This document shows, piece by piece, positions 34,078 through 42,376 of a stretch of 64,000 nucleotides of DNA. A model generated the notes under the pieces. It ran no database searches. It saw only the letters and a list, made by a program, of their open reading frames with translations, and had not been told where the DNA came from. Numbering within the stretch: position 1 is the first letter of the stretch; the number at the start of each line of letters is the position of its first letter. The DNA is from Rhizobium esperanzae (GTDB taxonomy: Bacteria; Pseudomonadota; Alphaproteobacteria; Rhizobiales; Rhizobiaceae): the NCBI RefSeq assembly GCF_014197615.1, contig NZ_JACIFY010000024.1, positions 21,724 to 85,723 on the forward strand. The letters are read 5' to 3'. A program made the position numbers and the translations under genes.

Positions 34078-34155
34078 ACAATCGCTCATTGTCAGATGGC
34101 GCGCTGGCAAGATGCTCATCGGTACGCGGGATATGATCTGCCACTGAACTTTCAT

Positions 34156-34440
34156 TCACTGGCGATTACAGCCTCGACGGTTTGGATACGCTAAACGGCA
34201 CGATTTAAGCAACCGGCGGAAAGGCGAAGCTTTCATCTTGGAGCCGGTTGTGGCGATGATCCCGGCATAACCTGCCGGGGCTTGGTATCCGAGCGGCCGG
34301 ATATGATTGTAGTCGTCGGCCTCGCTGATGCGCTGCGAGCATGACCGAGGCCGAAGAACACTTTCATTCAAAAGCTCGTCACGCATGCGGCCACTGAAGG
34401 ATTCGACGTAACTGTTCTGCGGCGGCGACGAAGGGGTAAG
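34156..34440 (-). mobile_element. IS3-family transposase remnant (3' end)
   Basis: On the minus strand the end of an IS3-type integrase core is readable: QNSYVESFSGRMRDELLNES near 34419-34360, then a damaged part and DDYNHIRPLGYQAPAGYA, which correspond to the canonical ending of OrfB. The bulk of OrfB, all of OrfA and any terminal inverted repeats are missing. It lies between the phage lysis block and a broken o-spanin copy, so it probably took part in a deletion or rearrangement. Confidence 0.75.
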
Positions 34441-34442
34441 CG

Positions 34443-34637
34443 GTGGCCAGAGTAGCACTTCCGCGGTTGCTCGACGATCTGCGCCGGCGGGAAGCGCAAG
34501 CGCTCGTCGTCGAAGGTGAGCTGTCATCGCGATTCCTCCCCCGCGAGCGCCAGGCGCTCCACCGCCCGAATGCCCGCCAGGGGCGCATCGTGCAATTCTA
34601 TGATGACCTCACCACCAGATATGGAACAAACCGATAA
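34443..34637 (+). pseudogene. Second, truncated o-spanin gene
   Basis: The reading frame VALPRLLDDLRRREAQALVV, then FLPRERQALHRPNARQGRIV and QFYDDLTTRYG, aligns with the C-terminal two thirds of the o-spanin at 32177-32485, and the DNA matches over about 180 bases. The signal peptide and lipobox are gone, cut at the IS3 remnant. It is what remains of a second lysis cassette, either an ancient duplication or a second phage. Confidence 0.8.
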
Positions 34638-34773
34638 TACCATCTTGCTTGCCCCGAATCCGATGAGTGGAGCCCCGCCATGGGTGCTGGTCGATCTGGA
34701 GTCGATGACATCGACGAAGACCGGCATCACCCTCGAGCTGATGCTTGCGCCGCAAGACAGGGGAAGCAACTGA
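34621..34773 (+). CDS. Small hypothetical protein after the o-spanin remnant
   Basis: A 50-residue frame from ATG 34621 (MEQTDNTILLAPNPMSGAPP, then LELMLAPQDRGSN). It overlaps the end of the o-spanin remnant, as a following gene overlaps the intact o-spanin at 32482. The sequence is not similar to that gene. It could be a fragment of another phage gene. No function can be given. Confidence 0.35.
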   Translation: MEQTDNTILLAPNPMSGAPPWVLVDLESMTSTKTGITLELMLAPQDRGSN

Positions 34774-34926
34774 CTGCAACTTGCTGATGTGGGACTGGCT
34801 TTCAGAAATTTGATATTTCTGTCGGAGCCCCACCCTCGACCATCTGGAGCTTTTAACGGCGTTGACAGCACATCACTTTAGCAGGAAGGAGGTAATTGGT
34901 TGTCATAGCCAATCATGGAGGAGTAA

Positions 34927-35721
34927 TTGAGTAAACGGCCGAGATCGTCGAGCGAAATTCAAGACCAGCTGACGCGTTCTGTTAAATTCCTGGAGCGCTC
35001 AATAAAACACTTCGATGAAGGCGACGAGGAGGAAGCATCAAGAATTGCGGTTGAACTCCGCAAGTTGCTCCACGATACCAGAACATCCCATTCCATCTTA
35101 GAACAGCTTGGACTGAAAGACACGCTGAGGTTTCACGATTCAGGAAGATATAGAGAAAGGTTCGATGCCGCTGCAAGTCGCTTTGCAGAAATCGAGCTAG
35201 GCTCGGGCTATGAGATTGCCGGGCGCTCACCAGTTCAGGTAGGTCTCGTATTTCCGGGGGTCAATGGACGAGCCCCACTGTGGTACGCACCGCTCGGTCT
35301 TCGTCACGATAATCGGGATTGGCGAAGTGGCTCCTACCAAACTGGCCCAAGGCCTTTTGATGAATGGTGGAGTGATCCACTTATCGAAGGAAGTTCAGGC
35401 AGAAGCTTTAGCAGAAAAGATCTTGTGCTTTTGACTGCCAATCAGGAGAGCGGTGCCCACGTTGATCCGGAAATCGACATTGGATTTGACGATTTGTCGA
35501 AAGATATGATGGGAGTATCCTTTGCAATCTTCGGCAAGCGGCCTTCGGCGTTGGAACTGCACAACGTGCCTATGCTGCCGCCCACGAACAACATTATTTA
35601 TCCCTCTATTCGACAGATTGCGCATGAGATTCTTAAGACGCTTGATCCGCACTATAGCCTCAGCCGATCGCCTCTTCCGGAGTTCTATACGTCATCAGGA
35701 GCGTTTTGCAGGCGAATCTAA
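34927..35721 (+). CDS. Conserved-looking protein of unknown function, TTG start
   Basis: 264 residues. A strong GGAGGAG is three bases before TTG 34927. The N-terminal part is helical with EEEASRIAVELRKLLHDTRT and SHSILEQLGLKDTLRFHDSG. The middle has an aromatic patch (PRPFDEWWSDPLI) and FSRKDLVLLTANQESGAHVD, then PSIRQIAHEILKTLDPHY at the end. The pattern recalls a widespread family of uncharacterised proteins with an NQxxGAHVDPE motif. Base composition is lower in GC than the phage block, suggesting separate acquisition. No catalytic site was identified. Confidence 0.7.
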   Translation: MSKRPRSSSEIQDQLTRSVKFLERSIKHFDEGDEEEASRIAVELRKLLHDTRTSHSILEQLGLKDTLRFHDSGRYRERFDAAASRFAEIELGSGYEIAGRSPVQVGLVFPGVNGRAPLWYAPLGLRHDNRDWRSGSYQTGPRPFDEWWSDPLIEGSSGRSFSRKDLVLLTANQESGAHVDPEIDIGFDDLSKDMMGVSFAIFGKRPSALELHNVPMLPPTNNIIYPSIRQIAHEILKTLDPHYSLSRSPLPEFYTSSGAFCRRI

Positions 35722-36096
35722 GAGAATGAGGATACCATCAGCTAGTTGGTCGCCAAGGGTCGTCCCATCATCTGCAAAAGAAAGTGGTATTTCCTTCACC
35801 TTCTAGCGTTTCCTTTTCCGTCTATTTCACTTTTCTGCACTCCGAAGAATTTATTCAATCCATAAGCAGAGCCTGCGCGTGAGGCCTTCGGTCTCGTCAC
35901 TTCGGCTCCGGTTGCTGGATCACCGGCGGCGGGGTTTCGCTCTTGCCGCCGCCTTGGTCGAACGGCTTACTAGGATGCCGAGGATCGACGCGATCCACAA
36001 CGCCTGCGCGCGGCATGAATAGGCCGCTTCACAAGTTCCCAAGATTCAATAGCTCCGGCTAAAAACGTTCCATCCCACAAAAGAGCACCGACAGAG
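35722..36096. other. Gene-poor gap
   Basis: No well-supported gene lies here. On the minus strand a 39-codon frame (36016-35897) reads PSKPFDQGGGKSETPPPVIQ near its end; see the separate entry. Around 35880-35900 a short CGTGAGGCCTTCGG palindrome-like patch resembles repeat debris. Confidence 0.4.
35897..36016 (-). CDS. Possible very small protein or gene remnant
   Basis: A 39-residue frame from ATG 36016: MPRAGVVDRVDPRHPSKPFD followed by QGGGKSETPPPVIQQPEPK. The Pro/Gln-rich tail looks like the end of a real phage or host protein, but there is no Shine-Dalgarno and the frame next to it reads as a plausible membrane-protein tail (ALWIASILGILVSRS). It may be a remnant of one of these. Confidence 0.25.
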   Translation of the reverse strand: MPRAGVVDRVDPRHPSKPFDQGGGKSETPPPVIQQPEPK

Positions 36097-36525
36097 ATGA
36101 CATCCAATGACGATATTCTCCGCGCTCTTGGGCGCGTCGAGGGGAGGCTGACTGGCATCGAGGAAAACGTGGCGCTTCTGCGCAATGATGTCAGTGACGA
36201 AAAGGCCAATGCCCACGATTTCAGCGCCGTGATCCACGCGCGGTTCGACGAACAGGCAAGGCAGATCGCCCACCTCGATACCAGCGTGGCGATCGGCGGC
36301 GGCGCCGACGCCCAGATCCGCGAGGAGATCAAGAGCCTGAAGGAAACGGTCGAGAAGAACCAGGAGGTGGTGACACCGGCGCTTGAAGAGTGGAAACGAA
36401 TGAAATCGATCGGTTACGGGATATCGGGGCTGATCGCCTTCGCCGGGCTGACGATCGGCGGGATCATCGCCTATGCCAGCGATGGCGCGGTGGCGGCGTT
36501 GCGGCATTGGTTGAAGATCAGTTGA
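36097..36525 (+). CDS. Coiled-coil protein with C-terminal membrane segment (phage-type)
   Basis: 142 residues. Residues 1-110 are helical with heptad-like pattern (DDILRALGRVEGRLTGIEEN, REEIKSLKETVEKNQE), and a single hydrophobic segment near 107-128 (GYGISGLIAFAGLTIGGIIA) precedes a short tail. This build resembles DUF1515-like proteins next to lysis genes in rhizobial prophages. It may be a leftover of the phage module beyond the rearranged stretch. Function unknown. Confidence 0.6.
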   Translation: MTSNDDILRALGRVEGRLTGIEENVALLRNDVSDEKANAHDFSAVIHARFDEQARQIAHLDTSVAIGGGADAQIREEIKSLKETVEKNQEVVTPALEEWKRMKSIGYGISGLIAFAGLTIGGIIAYASDGAVAALRHWLKIS

Positions 36526-36705
36526 TGAACGCGTGACGTCCGTGGGTGACTTCTTGCCGGCTTCTTCACACAGAAGTCTTGGCTCACCAGTGTTTGCGAT
36601 TAACTTTACCTAGAAGAGTTTCCAGTTGGCACTGGACAACCTGAGATAATTTCGCACAAGGTTCGGAAAATAAAAGAATCCGAATTCGAATGTACTGGGG
36701 GAGCC

Positions 36706-37578
36706 GTGAATCCTGCTGATCTAGATCACGCCATATTGGCGCACGTGAATGCTAAGGCGAAGGTACTTGAGGACGCATTAGCATCCGATGTTATTTGCTA
36801 CTTTGGAACTATCCACCCGCAGATAACTCGACCCTTTCGGAATTTCGTTGAAGAGGTGAAAAAAGCTTCATCAAGGACGGAAAATACGCTCACGATTGTT
36901 CTTCGTAGCCCGGGAGGGTCGGCTGAGACCGCGGAACGTATGGTGTCAGTAGTAAGGCATCACTATGGCACCGTCAATTTCGTGGTCCCCGACCACGCTA
37001 TGTCTGCTGGCACCATATTTTGTATGTCGGGTGACCGTATCTACATGGACTATTCGTCTGCGCTCGGGCCGATCGATCCGCAAGTCATGTCTTCTGATGG
37101 TAGTGGTTATATTGCGGCGTTGGGATATCTTGACAAAGTGACTGAGATTACGGCAAAGGCTGTGCTCACTCCGGCCGACGTGGTGTTTTTGAGGAGCTTG
37201 GACTTGGGTAAGCTAGCTCTATATGAGCAGGCGAAAAACCTTTCGATTAGCTTGCTTAAGAAGTGGCTGGTCGTTTACAAATTCAAAGATTGGACCGTGC
37301 ACCGGACGACAAATCCCGGGGTGCCGGTCAGCTTGGAGGAGAAAGAGGCGCGCGCGGAGGAAATCGCGGCTGCCCTTTCGGACAATAAACGCTGGCATAT
37401 GCATGGCAGAGCTTTGGGAATTGAGCGCCTTTTGGAACTTCGGCTTGAGATAGACGATTATTCAAAGGACGAAAATTTGCGCGTCGCGATCCGCGAATAC
37501 AACGACTTGTTAACCGGATACGCCGATCGTCAAAATATGCCGATTTATCTGCACAGCCATCACACGGAGACGCCATGA
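36706..37578 (+). CDS. SDH-type Clp-fold serine proteinase
   Basis: 290 residues from GTG 36706 with GGGGGAG in front. The Clp/crotonase-like fold is seen in LTIVLRSPGGSAETAERMVS (oxyanion-forming SPGG near residue 67) and VPDHAMSAGTIFCMSGDRIY, where Ser in MSAGT (near 104) is the nucleophile, followed by MDYSSALGPIDPQV. This is the pattern of the serine dehydrogenase proteinase family (SDH_sah). Its cellular role is not known; it resembles soluble relatives of signal peptide peptidase. GC is clearly lower than the surroundings, so it was probably acquired. It overlaps the next gene by four bases (ATGA). Confidence 0.78.
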   Translation: MNPADLDHAILAHVNAKAKVLEDALASDVICYFGTIHPQITRPFRNFVEEVKKASSRTENTLTIVLRSPGGSAETAERMVSVVRHHYGTVNFVVPDHAMSAGTIFCMSGDRIYMDYSSALGPIDPQVMSSDGSGYIAALGYLDKVTEITAKAVLTPADVVFLRSLDLGKLALYEQAKNLSISLLKKWLVVYKFKDWTVHRTTNPGVPVSLEEKEARAEEIAAALSDNKRWHMHGRALGIERLLELRLEIDDYSKDENLRVAIREYNDLLTGYADRQNMPIYLHSHHTETP

Positions 37579-37796
37579 TGTTTTATACATCCAAACTCAT
37601 ATCCGATGCGACTGAAAGGCAAGAGCAGGCAGTTGAAGCGGCTCTGGCTTTTGCAGATCCACTAGTGCAGGCCATGGCGCTAGCCGATCACTTCGAGAAA
37701 ATTCAAGCCGAAGAATATGTTATCCCTGAAACCGCCGGCTTTCAACGAGCCCCCGAAGTCCGATCTATCAAAATAGAGTGCCATACTGCGCTTTAA
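37575..37796 (+). CDS. Small partner protein of the Clp-fold proteinase
   Basis: 73 residues, starting inside ATGA at the proteinase stop, so translated with it. The middle is helical (ATERQEQAVEAALAFADPLV, then QAMALADHFEKIQAEEY) and the tail polar. No family recognised. Tight coupling suggests an adaptor, substrate or inhibitor of the proteinase, which is inference from layout only. Confidence 0.6.
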   Translation: MMFYTSKLISDATERQEQAVEAALAFADPLVQAMALADHFEKIQAEEYVIPETAGFQRAPEVRSIKIECHTAL

Positions 37797-38153
37797 AGCT
37801 GGAAAGACACGGCTCGCTGCTGCTCTTCGACTCAAGGTTCTGTGATGCCTGATTGGTCCTTAGAGTTTCTGTTCTAAGTGCTTAGGGATGGTTTGGTGTT
37901 TGTTCCATTGGCAAATGCCTTCGCTTGTCATCCTTAGCGACTGGGAGAACAGGAAAGGTAGATTGCCCAGCTGGATCTCAGAGTGACGATCAGGGGCGGA
38001 GCGGAGCGCGCACACCCGCGAAGAGCAGCCCGTCAAAAAAACCAAGAGGCGGTCGGGTCGGCGATTGAATTCAAGCAAACAGCCCTCAAATTTTAGGCAT
38101 CGCTAACGAACAAATGGCCGCCCTGCTGGTTCTCCTTTCAGGAGGAAACGGTC
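37797..38153. other. Gene-free gap
   Basis: No gene, repeat copy or terminator with a T-run was recognised. The last 22 bases hold the hairpin and ribosome binding site of the next small gene. Confidence 0.4.
38132..38153 (+). promoter_or_regulatory. Small hairpin over a ribosome binding site
   Basis: CTCCT (38132-38136) and AGGAG (38140-38144) pair across a TTC loop, and the 3' arm plus the following G is the Shine-Dalgarno of the gene at 38154, eight bases before the ATG. Confidence 0.45.
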
Positions 38154-38339
38154 ATGAAGAGCATGAACGATCGCCAAGTTCGCATTCCCGGTCCCCGGGA
38201 GCATGATGTTGCGGAACATTGCCGCAAGTTCGGGATCGGTCCGGCGGAGGAGAAGAAGCTGAAGAAACTCCTCGGCTCCCGGGCGCCGCTCCATGAGATC
38301 AGGGCGAACGCGCCGCCGCGTCAGCCGCGCTGGCGTTAG
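38154..38339 (+). CDS. Small hypothetical protein
   Basis: 61 residues, basic, with IPGPREHDVAEHCRKFGIGP, then AEEKKLKKLLGSRAPLHEI. A GGAGG precedes ATG 38154. The EHDVAEHCRKFG part slightly recalls short rhizobial proteins with a Y/H-x-x-KFGI helix such as the one at 39400. No function known. Confidence 0.6.
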   Translation: MKSMNDRQVRIPGPREHDVAEHCRKFGIGPAEEKKLKKLLGSRAPLHEIRANAPPRQPRWR

Positions 38340-38483
38340 CCGCCGACCATTCACGGCGCGTTACGGCGATGATTCAAAGATTGAGCGGAGGGAGCAAGGC
38401 CGCGCAGGCGAGGGACGGAAATGCCGTTGCCGGGCTTGCCAGGTGATCGATGTTTCTGCTGATGCCGCTGCCACTGGCAGAAA

Positions 38484-38507
38484 ACCCCGCTCCGGCGGGT
38501 TTTTTTC
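38484..38507 (+). terminator. Rho-independent terminator-like hairpin
   Basis: CCCGC and GCGGG pair around TCCG, followed by seven T. It lies 145 bases after the small gene at 38154 and is well oriented to end its transcript. Confidence 0.55.
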
Positions 38508-38806
38508 GGCGGCGGGGTGGTGCTCTTGATTTCTGCCGGCGTCGGGGCATACCAGTCTAACGATTGGAATATAACGGGAACAATTGGCGCTTGTTTCCTC
38601 GGCAGATGGGTCCGAGCGCCGGCTCATTATCAGCCCCGCATCCGTGGGAACTTCCGACAAACATCGGCGTTGTGGCCGACGGACCGTGCAGCAGGCCTCG
38701 TCTCCTGTGCCGTTGCTGCTACCCCTGCAGTTGCTGTGCGGTCCACTATCCCCCTGTGTCGAGGGAAGCGTTTTGCCTGGCCGGCAAGGGCCGGGAAAGC
38801 CCATGA

Positions 38807-38851
38807 GAGCGGGATGATTTTAAACCGGCCCGGCCTAAAATCATCCCGCTC
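38807..38851. repeat. Perfect 16-bp inverted repeat
   Basis: GAGCGGGATGATTTTA and TAAAATCATCCCGCTC enclose a 13-base GC-rich centre. This hairpin type is dispersed in rhizobial intergenic DNA. Here it lies between a plus-strand terminator and the end of a minus-strand small gene. Confidence 0.65.
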
Positions 38852-38911
38852 GATGGAAGCGTCGGCGCATGATCTCGTCCGAACGCCGCGCACAGATTTC
38901 GGGCACCGGCT

Positions 38912-39109
38912 CTAACGCCCTTGCCGCGACAGCATGAGAATGTAGTCGTCGGCGATATCGGCAACCATCATGGCGGCTTCCGCCGGCTGATATCCCTTGC
39001 AGACCGCGTCGCTGACGATTTTCAGGACGGCCGATTCAAGCTCTTCCCGGTAGTCGGAAAGGCTTTCGGCCTGCGGGCATTTTGCACGAAATTCCAACAC
39101 GTTGTTCAC
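38912..39109 (-). CDS. Small helical hypothetical protein
   Basis: 65 residues from GTG 39109, with GGAGGG (revcomp) upstream. Text: NNVLEFRAKCPQAESLSDYR, then ESAVLKIVSDAVCKGYQPAE and AAMMVADIADDYILMLS. It looks like a compact all-helical protein of rhizobial type. No function known. Confidence 0.6.
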   Translation of the reverse strand: MNNVLEFRAKCPQAESLSDYREELESAVLKIVSDAVCKGYQPAEAAMMVADIADDYILMLSRQGR

Positions 39110-39399
39110 GGCATACCCTCCATTTGATCTTGCTCGATCCCGATGCCTGGAAGCCGGCCTCTCCGCCCGGAGGCGGGTCAGGGGTTCCGGCGAGCTGCTT
39201 CGGGAACCAGAAATATTGCCCTGATGACAGCATGGCATAGGGACAGGTGTATTCAAGCGTATGCTGATATTAAGGTAAGCCAGTAGGGTTAATTCGTCCG
39301 CCGATGTTGCATCGTGGCATCGCAAGCCGATGCAGGGGCCGGCGGCGGCGAAGCGCGTCGCATCGAGCGTGATCCATGCGACGCGCTGCAGCCCTTGTT

Positions 39400-39567
39400 T
39401 CAGGCGCTGATGCGGCGGCCGGCCTTGTCTGCTTCTTTGCGATTGGCACCATATTTTTCGACGATCTCCTTGGCATCCTCGTTGGAAATGCGGTGTTTCT
39501 TCGCGAAGTAGGCGACGTCGTAGGGTCCGTCGGGCGAGGCGGCTTTTTTCGTTTTGTCATTGGTCAT
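39400..39567 (-). CDS. Small conserved-type protein
   Basis: 55 residues from ATG 39567, which has AAAGGA upstream. It is Lys-rich at the start (MTNDKTKKAASPDGPYDVAY) with a helix-turn-helix-like core FAKKHRISNEDAKEIVEKYG. Short proteins with this FxxKHxIS...A..I pattern are frequent in Rhizobiales, some as DUF3606-like. Function unknown. Confidence 0.6.
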   Translation of the reverse strand: MTNDKTKKAASPDGPYDVAYFAKKHRISNEDAKEIVEKYGANRKEADKAGRRISA

Positions 39568-39840
39568 GATTTTTCCTTTCATGGAAATCCCGGGCTGACT
39601 GTCGCGTCATCTCGGGATGCGCCGGCGCCATCGCCGGGGAGGCGAGGCGCAAGCATGCCGAACCGGCTCGGCCAAAAATTGATCCTGTTCTGGAGAAACC
39701 GGCATCACGTCAAACTCCGGCCGGCTTGGCTTCGTTCCCGTATGACCTTGGACGATGCGATGTGAGGAATGGCAGTCTGGGGGGAGCCGGTCCGGCAAGT
39801 CTGAAGGCTGCGGCTTAAGCCACAGGCTGCTCGATCCGGG

Positions 39841-40152
39841 TCAAGGCAGGTGATCCGGCGGAGAGACCAGGCGCAGATGGGGTCTGGTCTTGCCGGGCGG
39901 ATGGCGGGGAGGGCGGAGCCCGGGGAAAACAATGCTTTCGCACAGCATCGCTTCGATCAGCTTCAGGCGGTCGAGTCTGCGTCGTTGAGTGTCGTAGAGT
40001 CTGTAAAGCAGCGCGTAGGCCGGTCCGGCGGGGCTGCCTTTGAGCTCCAGTGTCCTGATCATCATTTCCTGATCGGCAATGCGGTTCGCGGCCTTCACGA
40101 TGTGGCAACGGACAAGCTTCAGGTCTTTCCGGCGGTATCGTGTGGAAACCAT
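39841..40152 (-). CDS. Small basic hypothetical protein
   Basis: 103 residues from ATG 40152, chosen because the text becomes protein-like there (KDLKLVRCHIVKAANRIADQ, EMMIRTLELKGSPAGPAYAL, LYRLYDTQRRRLDRLKLIEA). The upstream extension is Arg/Pro-rich. The helical central part resembles short rhizobial regulatory-type proteins with a QxxxIxxLxxKG pattern. Function unknown; no strong ribosome binding site. Confidence 0.5.
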   Translation of the reverse strand: MVSTRYRRKDLKLVRCHIVKAANRIADQEMMIRTLELKGSPAGPAYALLYRLYDTQRRRLDRLKLIEAMLCESIVFPGLRPPRHPPGKTRPHLRLVSPPDHLP

Positions 40153-40253
40153 AGGCTTTGCGCCCCTGCGCTTCGCTGTGGAACTCTCCTGCCTGTAAAA
40201 TGGGTCCCGCCGCGGGGTTATCAATGGCGGCCGGCGATGGCATGCGCTCAGGT

Positions 40254-40290
40254 GCAAAAGGGAAAAGCCCGCGTCAAGCAGGCTTTTCCC
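40254..40290 (-). terminator. Terminator after the Do-like protease gene
   Basis: GGGAAAAGCC (40260-40269) and GGCTTTTCCC (40281-40290) form a 10-bp stem. On the minus strand it is followed by CTTTTGCACC. It lies 28 bases after the protease stop. Confidence 0.65.
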
Positions 40291-40317
40291 AGTGCGGCGA
40301 GTTCAGGCGATGGTTGG

Positions 40318-41823
40318 TCAGGTTGCGGCAAACGGCACAGCGACAAAGGTTTTACTGCCATCGCGTTCGACCAGCAGCAGCACCGATTTACGGCCGGATT
40401 TGCCGGCCTCGGCGATCGCGGCCTTGGCGTCGCGGGTGTTGTGCACCGGCCGGTCGTTGACCGAAACGATGACATCGCCCGGCTGGATGCCGGCGGCAGC
40501 GGCCGACTTGTCGGGATTGACGCTGGCGACCACCGCGCCGCTGAAGGCGCGCGGCAGGTCGAGTTGCTGGCGCATGTCGGGCGTCAGGTCGGCAAGGCCG
40601 ATGCCGAGGCTCGGCTGGCCGCTGCTTTCGCCCTTGCTGTCCGGGCTTTCGGCGGCGGCCTGTTTCTGGCCGTCCTCATTGCCGCCGACGATGACATTGA
40701 GGTCGATCGTCTTGCCGTCGCGCCAGACGCTGAGCGATTTCTTGGCGCCCGGCGAAAGATCGGCCACCAGCCGCGACAGGTCCTTCGGGGTCTTGACGGT
40801 CTCGCCGCCGACCGACGTGACGATATCGCCCGGCTTCACGCCGGCGTGCGCCGCCGGCGTATCGGCGGTGACGGCGGCAACCAGCGCACCGCCCGGCCTA
40901 TCGAGGCCGACGGCATCGGCGACATCCTTGGTCACCGGCTGGATCTGCACGCCGAGATAGCCGTGATTGATCGAACCGTCCTTCTGCAGCTTGGCGACGA
41001 TCTCCCGGGCTTCGTCGGAGGGAATGGCGAAACCGACGCCGACGCTGCCGCCGTTCGGCGAATAGATCGCGGTGTTGATGCCGACGACATTGCCGCTGCG
41101 GTCGACGAGCGGCCCGCCTGAATTGCCGTGGTTGATCGGCGCGTCGATCTGGATGAAATCGTCATAAGGCCCGCTGTGCAGGTCGCGGCCGCGCGCCGAG
41201 ACGATGCCCGCCGTCACCGTGGTGCCGATGCCGAAGGGATTGCCGATCGCCAAAATCTGGTCGCCGAGCTTCAGTCTGTCGGAATCGCCCCAGGCGATGG
41301 TCTGCAGCGGTTTACCCGCCTCGATCTTGACGACGGCGACATCGGATTTCGGGTCGGTGCCGATCAGCTTGGCCGGCAGTTCGGTGCCGTCGTCCAGCGT
41401 CACCTTGATGTCGACGGCATTGTCGATGACATGATTGTTGGTGACGATCACCCCGTCCGGGCTGATGATGAAGCCGGAGCCGAGCGCCATTGCCTGCTGC
41501 GAAGGCCGGTTTTTCGGTGCCTGGTGCGGCAGCGGGATGCCCTGATCCTCGAAGAACTGGCGGAATTGCTCGTCCATCGGCGAATCCTGCTCGCCGGCGC
41601 TGACATCGGTCGCCTTTACCGTCGTGGTGATGGTGACGACGGCAGGCTTGTCGGCGTCGACGATCGACGCGAAGGAGCCGCTTGCCGCCAGAACACCGCC
41701 GGTATCGGCAGTCGCGGCAATGGCATTCGACGTGTTGATGGTGAACGGCAGGCATGCGGCGCCGGCAAGGATGGCGGCCCCGACCAGGGCTGCGGCGCGA
41801 TGTTTGCGGAGGATCTGTGACAT
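40318..41823 (-). CDS. degP: Do/HtrA-type periplasmic serine protease
   Basis: 501 residues from ATG 41823 (MSQILRKHRA...), with a signal peptide AAALVGAAILAGAACLPFTI. The trypsin-like triad is complete: His in VTNNHVIDN, Asp in KSDVAVVKI, Ser in NHGNSGGPLV. Two PDZ domains follow (HGYLGVQIQPVTKDVADAVG and a second with AGIQPGDVIVSVNDRPVHNT). It degrades or refolds damaged envelope proteins. It is one of several Do-like paralogues typical of rhizobia. It stands alone, with a terminator downstream. Confidence 0.9.
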   Translation of the reverse strand: MSQILRKHRAAALVGAAILAGAACLPFTINTSNAIAATADTGGVLAASGSFASIVDADKPAVVTITTTVKATDVSAGEQDSPMDEQFRQFFEDQGIPLPHQAPKNRPSQQAMALGSGFIISPDGVIVTNNHVIDNAVDIKVTLDDGTELPAKLIGTDPKSDVAVVKIEAGKPLQTIAWGDSDRLKLGDQILAIGNPFGIGTTVTAGIVSARGRDLHSGPYDDFIQIDAPINHGNSGGPLVDRSGNVVGINTAIYSPNGGSVGVGFAIPSDEAREIVAKLQKDGSINHGYLGVQIQPVTKDVADAVGLDRPGGALVAAVTADTPAAHAGVKPGDIVTSVGGETVKTPKDLSRLVADLSPGAKKSLSVWRDGKTIDLNVIVGGNEDGQKQAAAESPDSKGESSGQPSLGIGLADLTPDMRQQLDLPRAFSGAVVASVNPDKSAAAAGIQPGDVIVSVNDRPVHNTRDAKAAIAEAGKSGRKSVLLLVERDGSKTFVAVPFAAT

Positions 41824-42376
41824 GGTGGTGGTCCTTGGATGGGCGCCCCTTGCGAGAGCGCCGGCTTTGGATGGCGTCGGGCTTCCCCCTGGACCTGGCG
41901 TCGGATGGCGTTTGGCGCCAATGGCTCTCATCGCAGCGCAGTCGTTGGGGGGCGACCGGGCGAAAAGAAGAATTCGCGCTGGTGATTCATATGATCGCGG
42001 CCGGCGGATTTACAAATTAAATATTGATCATGTTTATATTGCCGATCTGTAAGACATGACTGGACGTTAATCTTTGTGCCGACGGCCTTTTGGATCGGCG
42101 GCCACGCTCTGGAAATTCCAGGCCGGCTTTGCTCCACCTCGCGCCCTCCGCGGCGGTCTCATTTGAAAATAAAGGGACTTATTCCCGAAGGCGGTGATCC
42201 GGCCGCCCGGCATGCCCGTATTTCCCGACAGACGATCCGGCGGCCCTTCCTGCCGGTTTACCCTCAGATTCTGTTGCTAATTTAAAACGTTAGTAGACTC
42301 TAAATTATTTCTTCTTCAGAAAGTAAAGGCCGCGAATCGAGGGTTGGTGAGTCTCGCGGGCAGTATTTGAGGGGCA
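41824..42376. other. Divergent intergenic region
   Basis: This 553-base gap separates the divergent protease and LacI-type genes and must carry both promoters. It is AT-rich around 41990-42050 and 42270-42330 (for example AATTTAAAACGTTAGTAG). No gene was recognised. Confidence 0.4.

Larger units (their letters stand above)
38340..38911. other. Gene-free stretch with terminator and hairpin
   Basis: No gene is supported in 572 bases. It contains a Rho-independent-like terminator (38484-38507) and a perfect long hairpin (38807-38851), listed separately. The remaining sequence is mixed intergenic DNA. Confidence 0.45.

Noticed and set aside
34774..34926. Attachment site or tRNA at the right edge of the phage module
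   Set aside because: No tRNA-like cloverleaf and no direct repeat of sequence left of 12858 could be found by eye.
39656..39766. Tiny plus-strand frame reading LILFWRNRHHVKLRPAW
   Set aside because: It looks protein-like but has no ribosome binding site and only 36 codons; the opposite strand is equally open.
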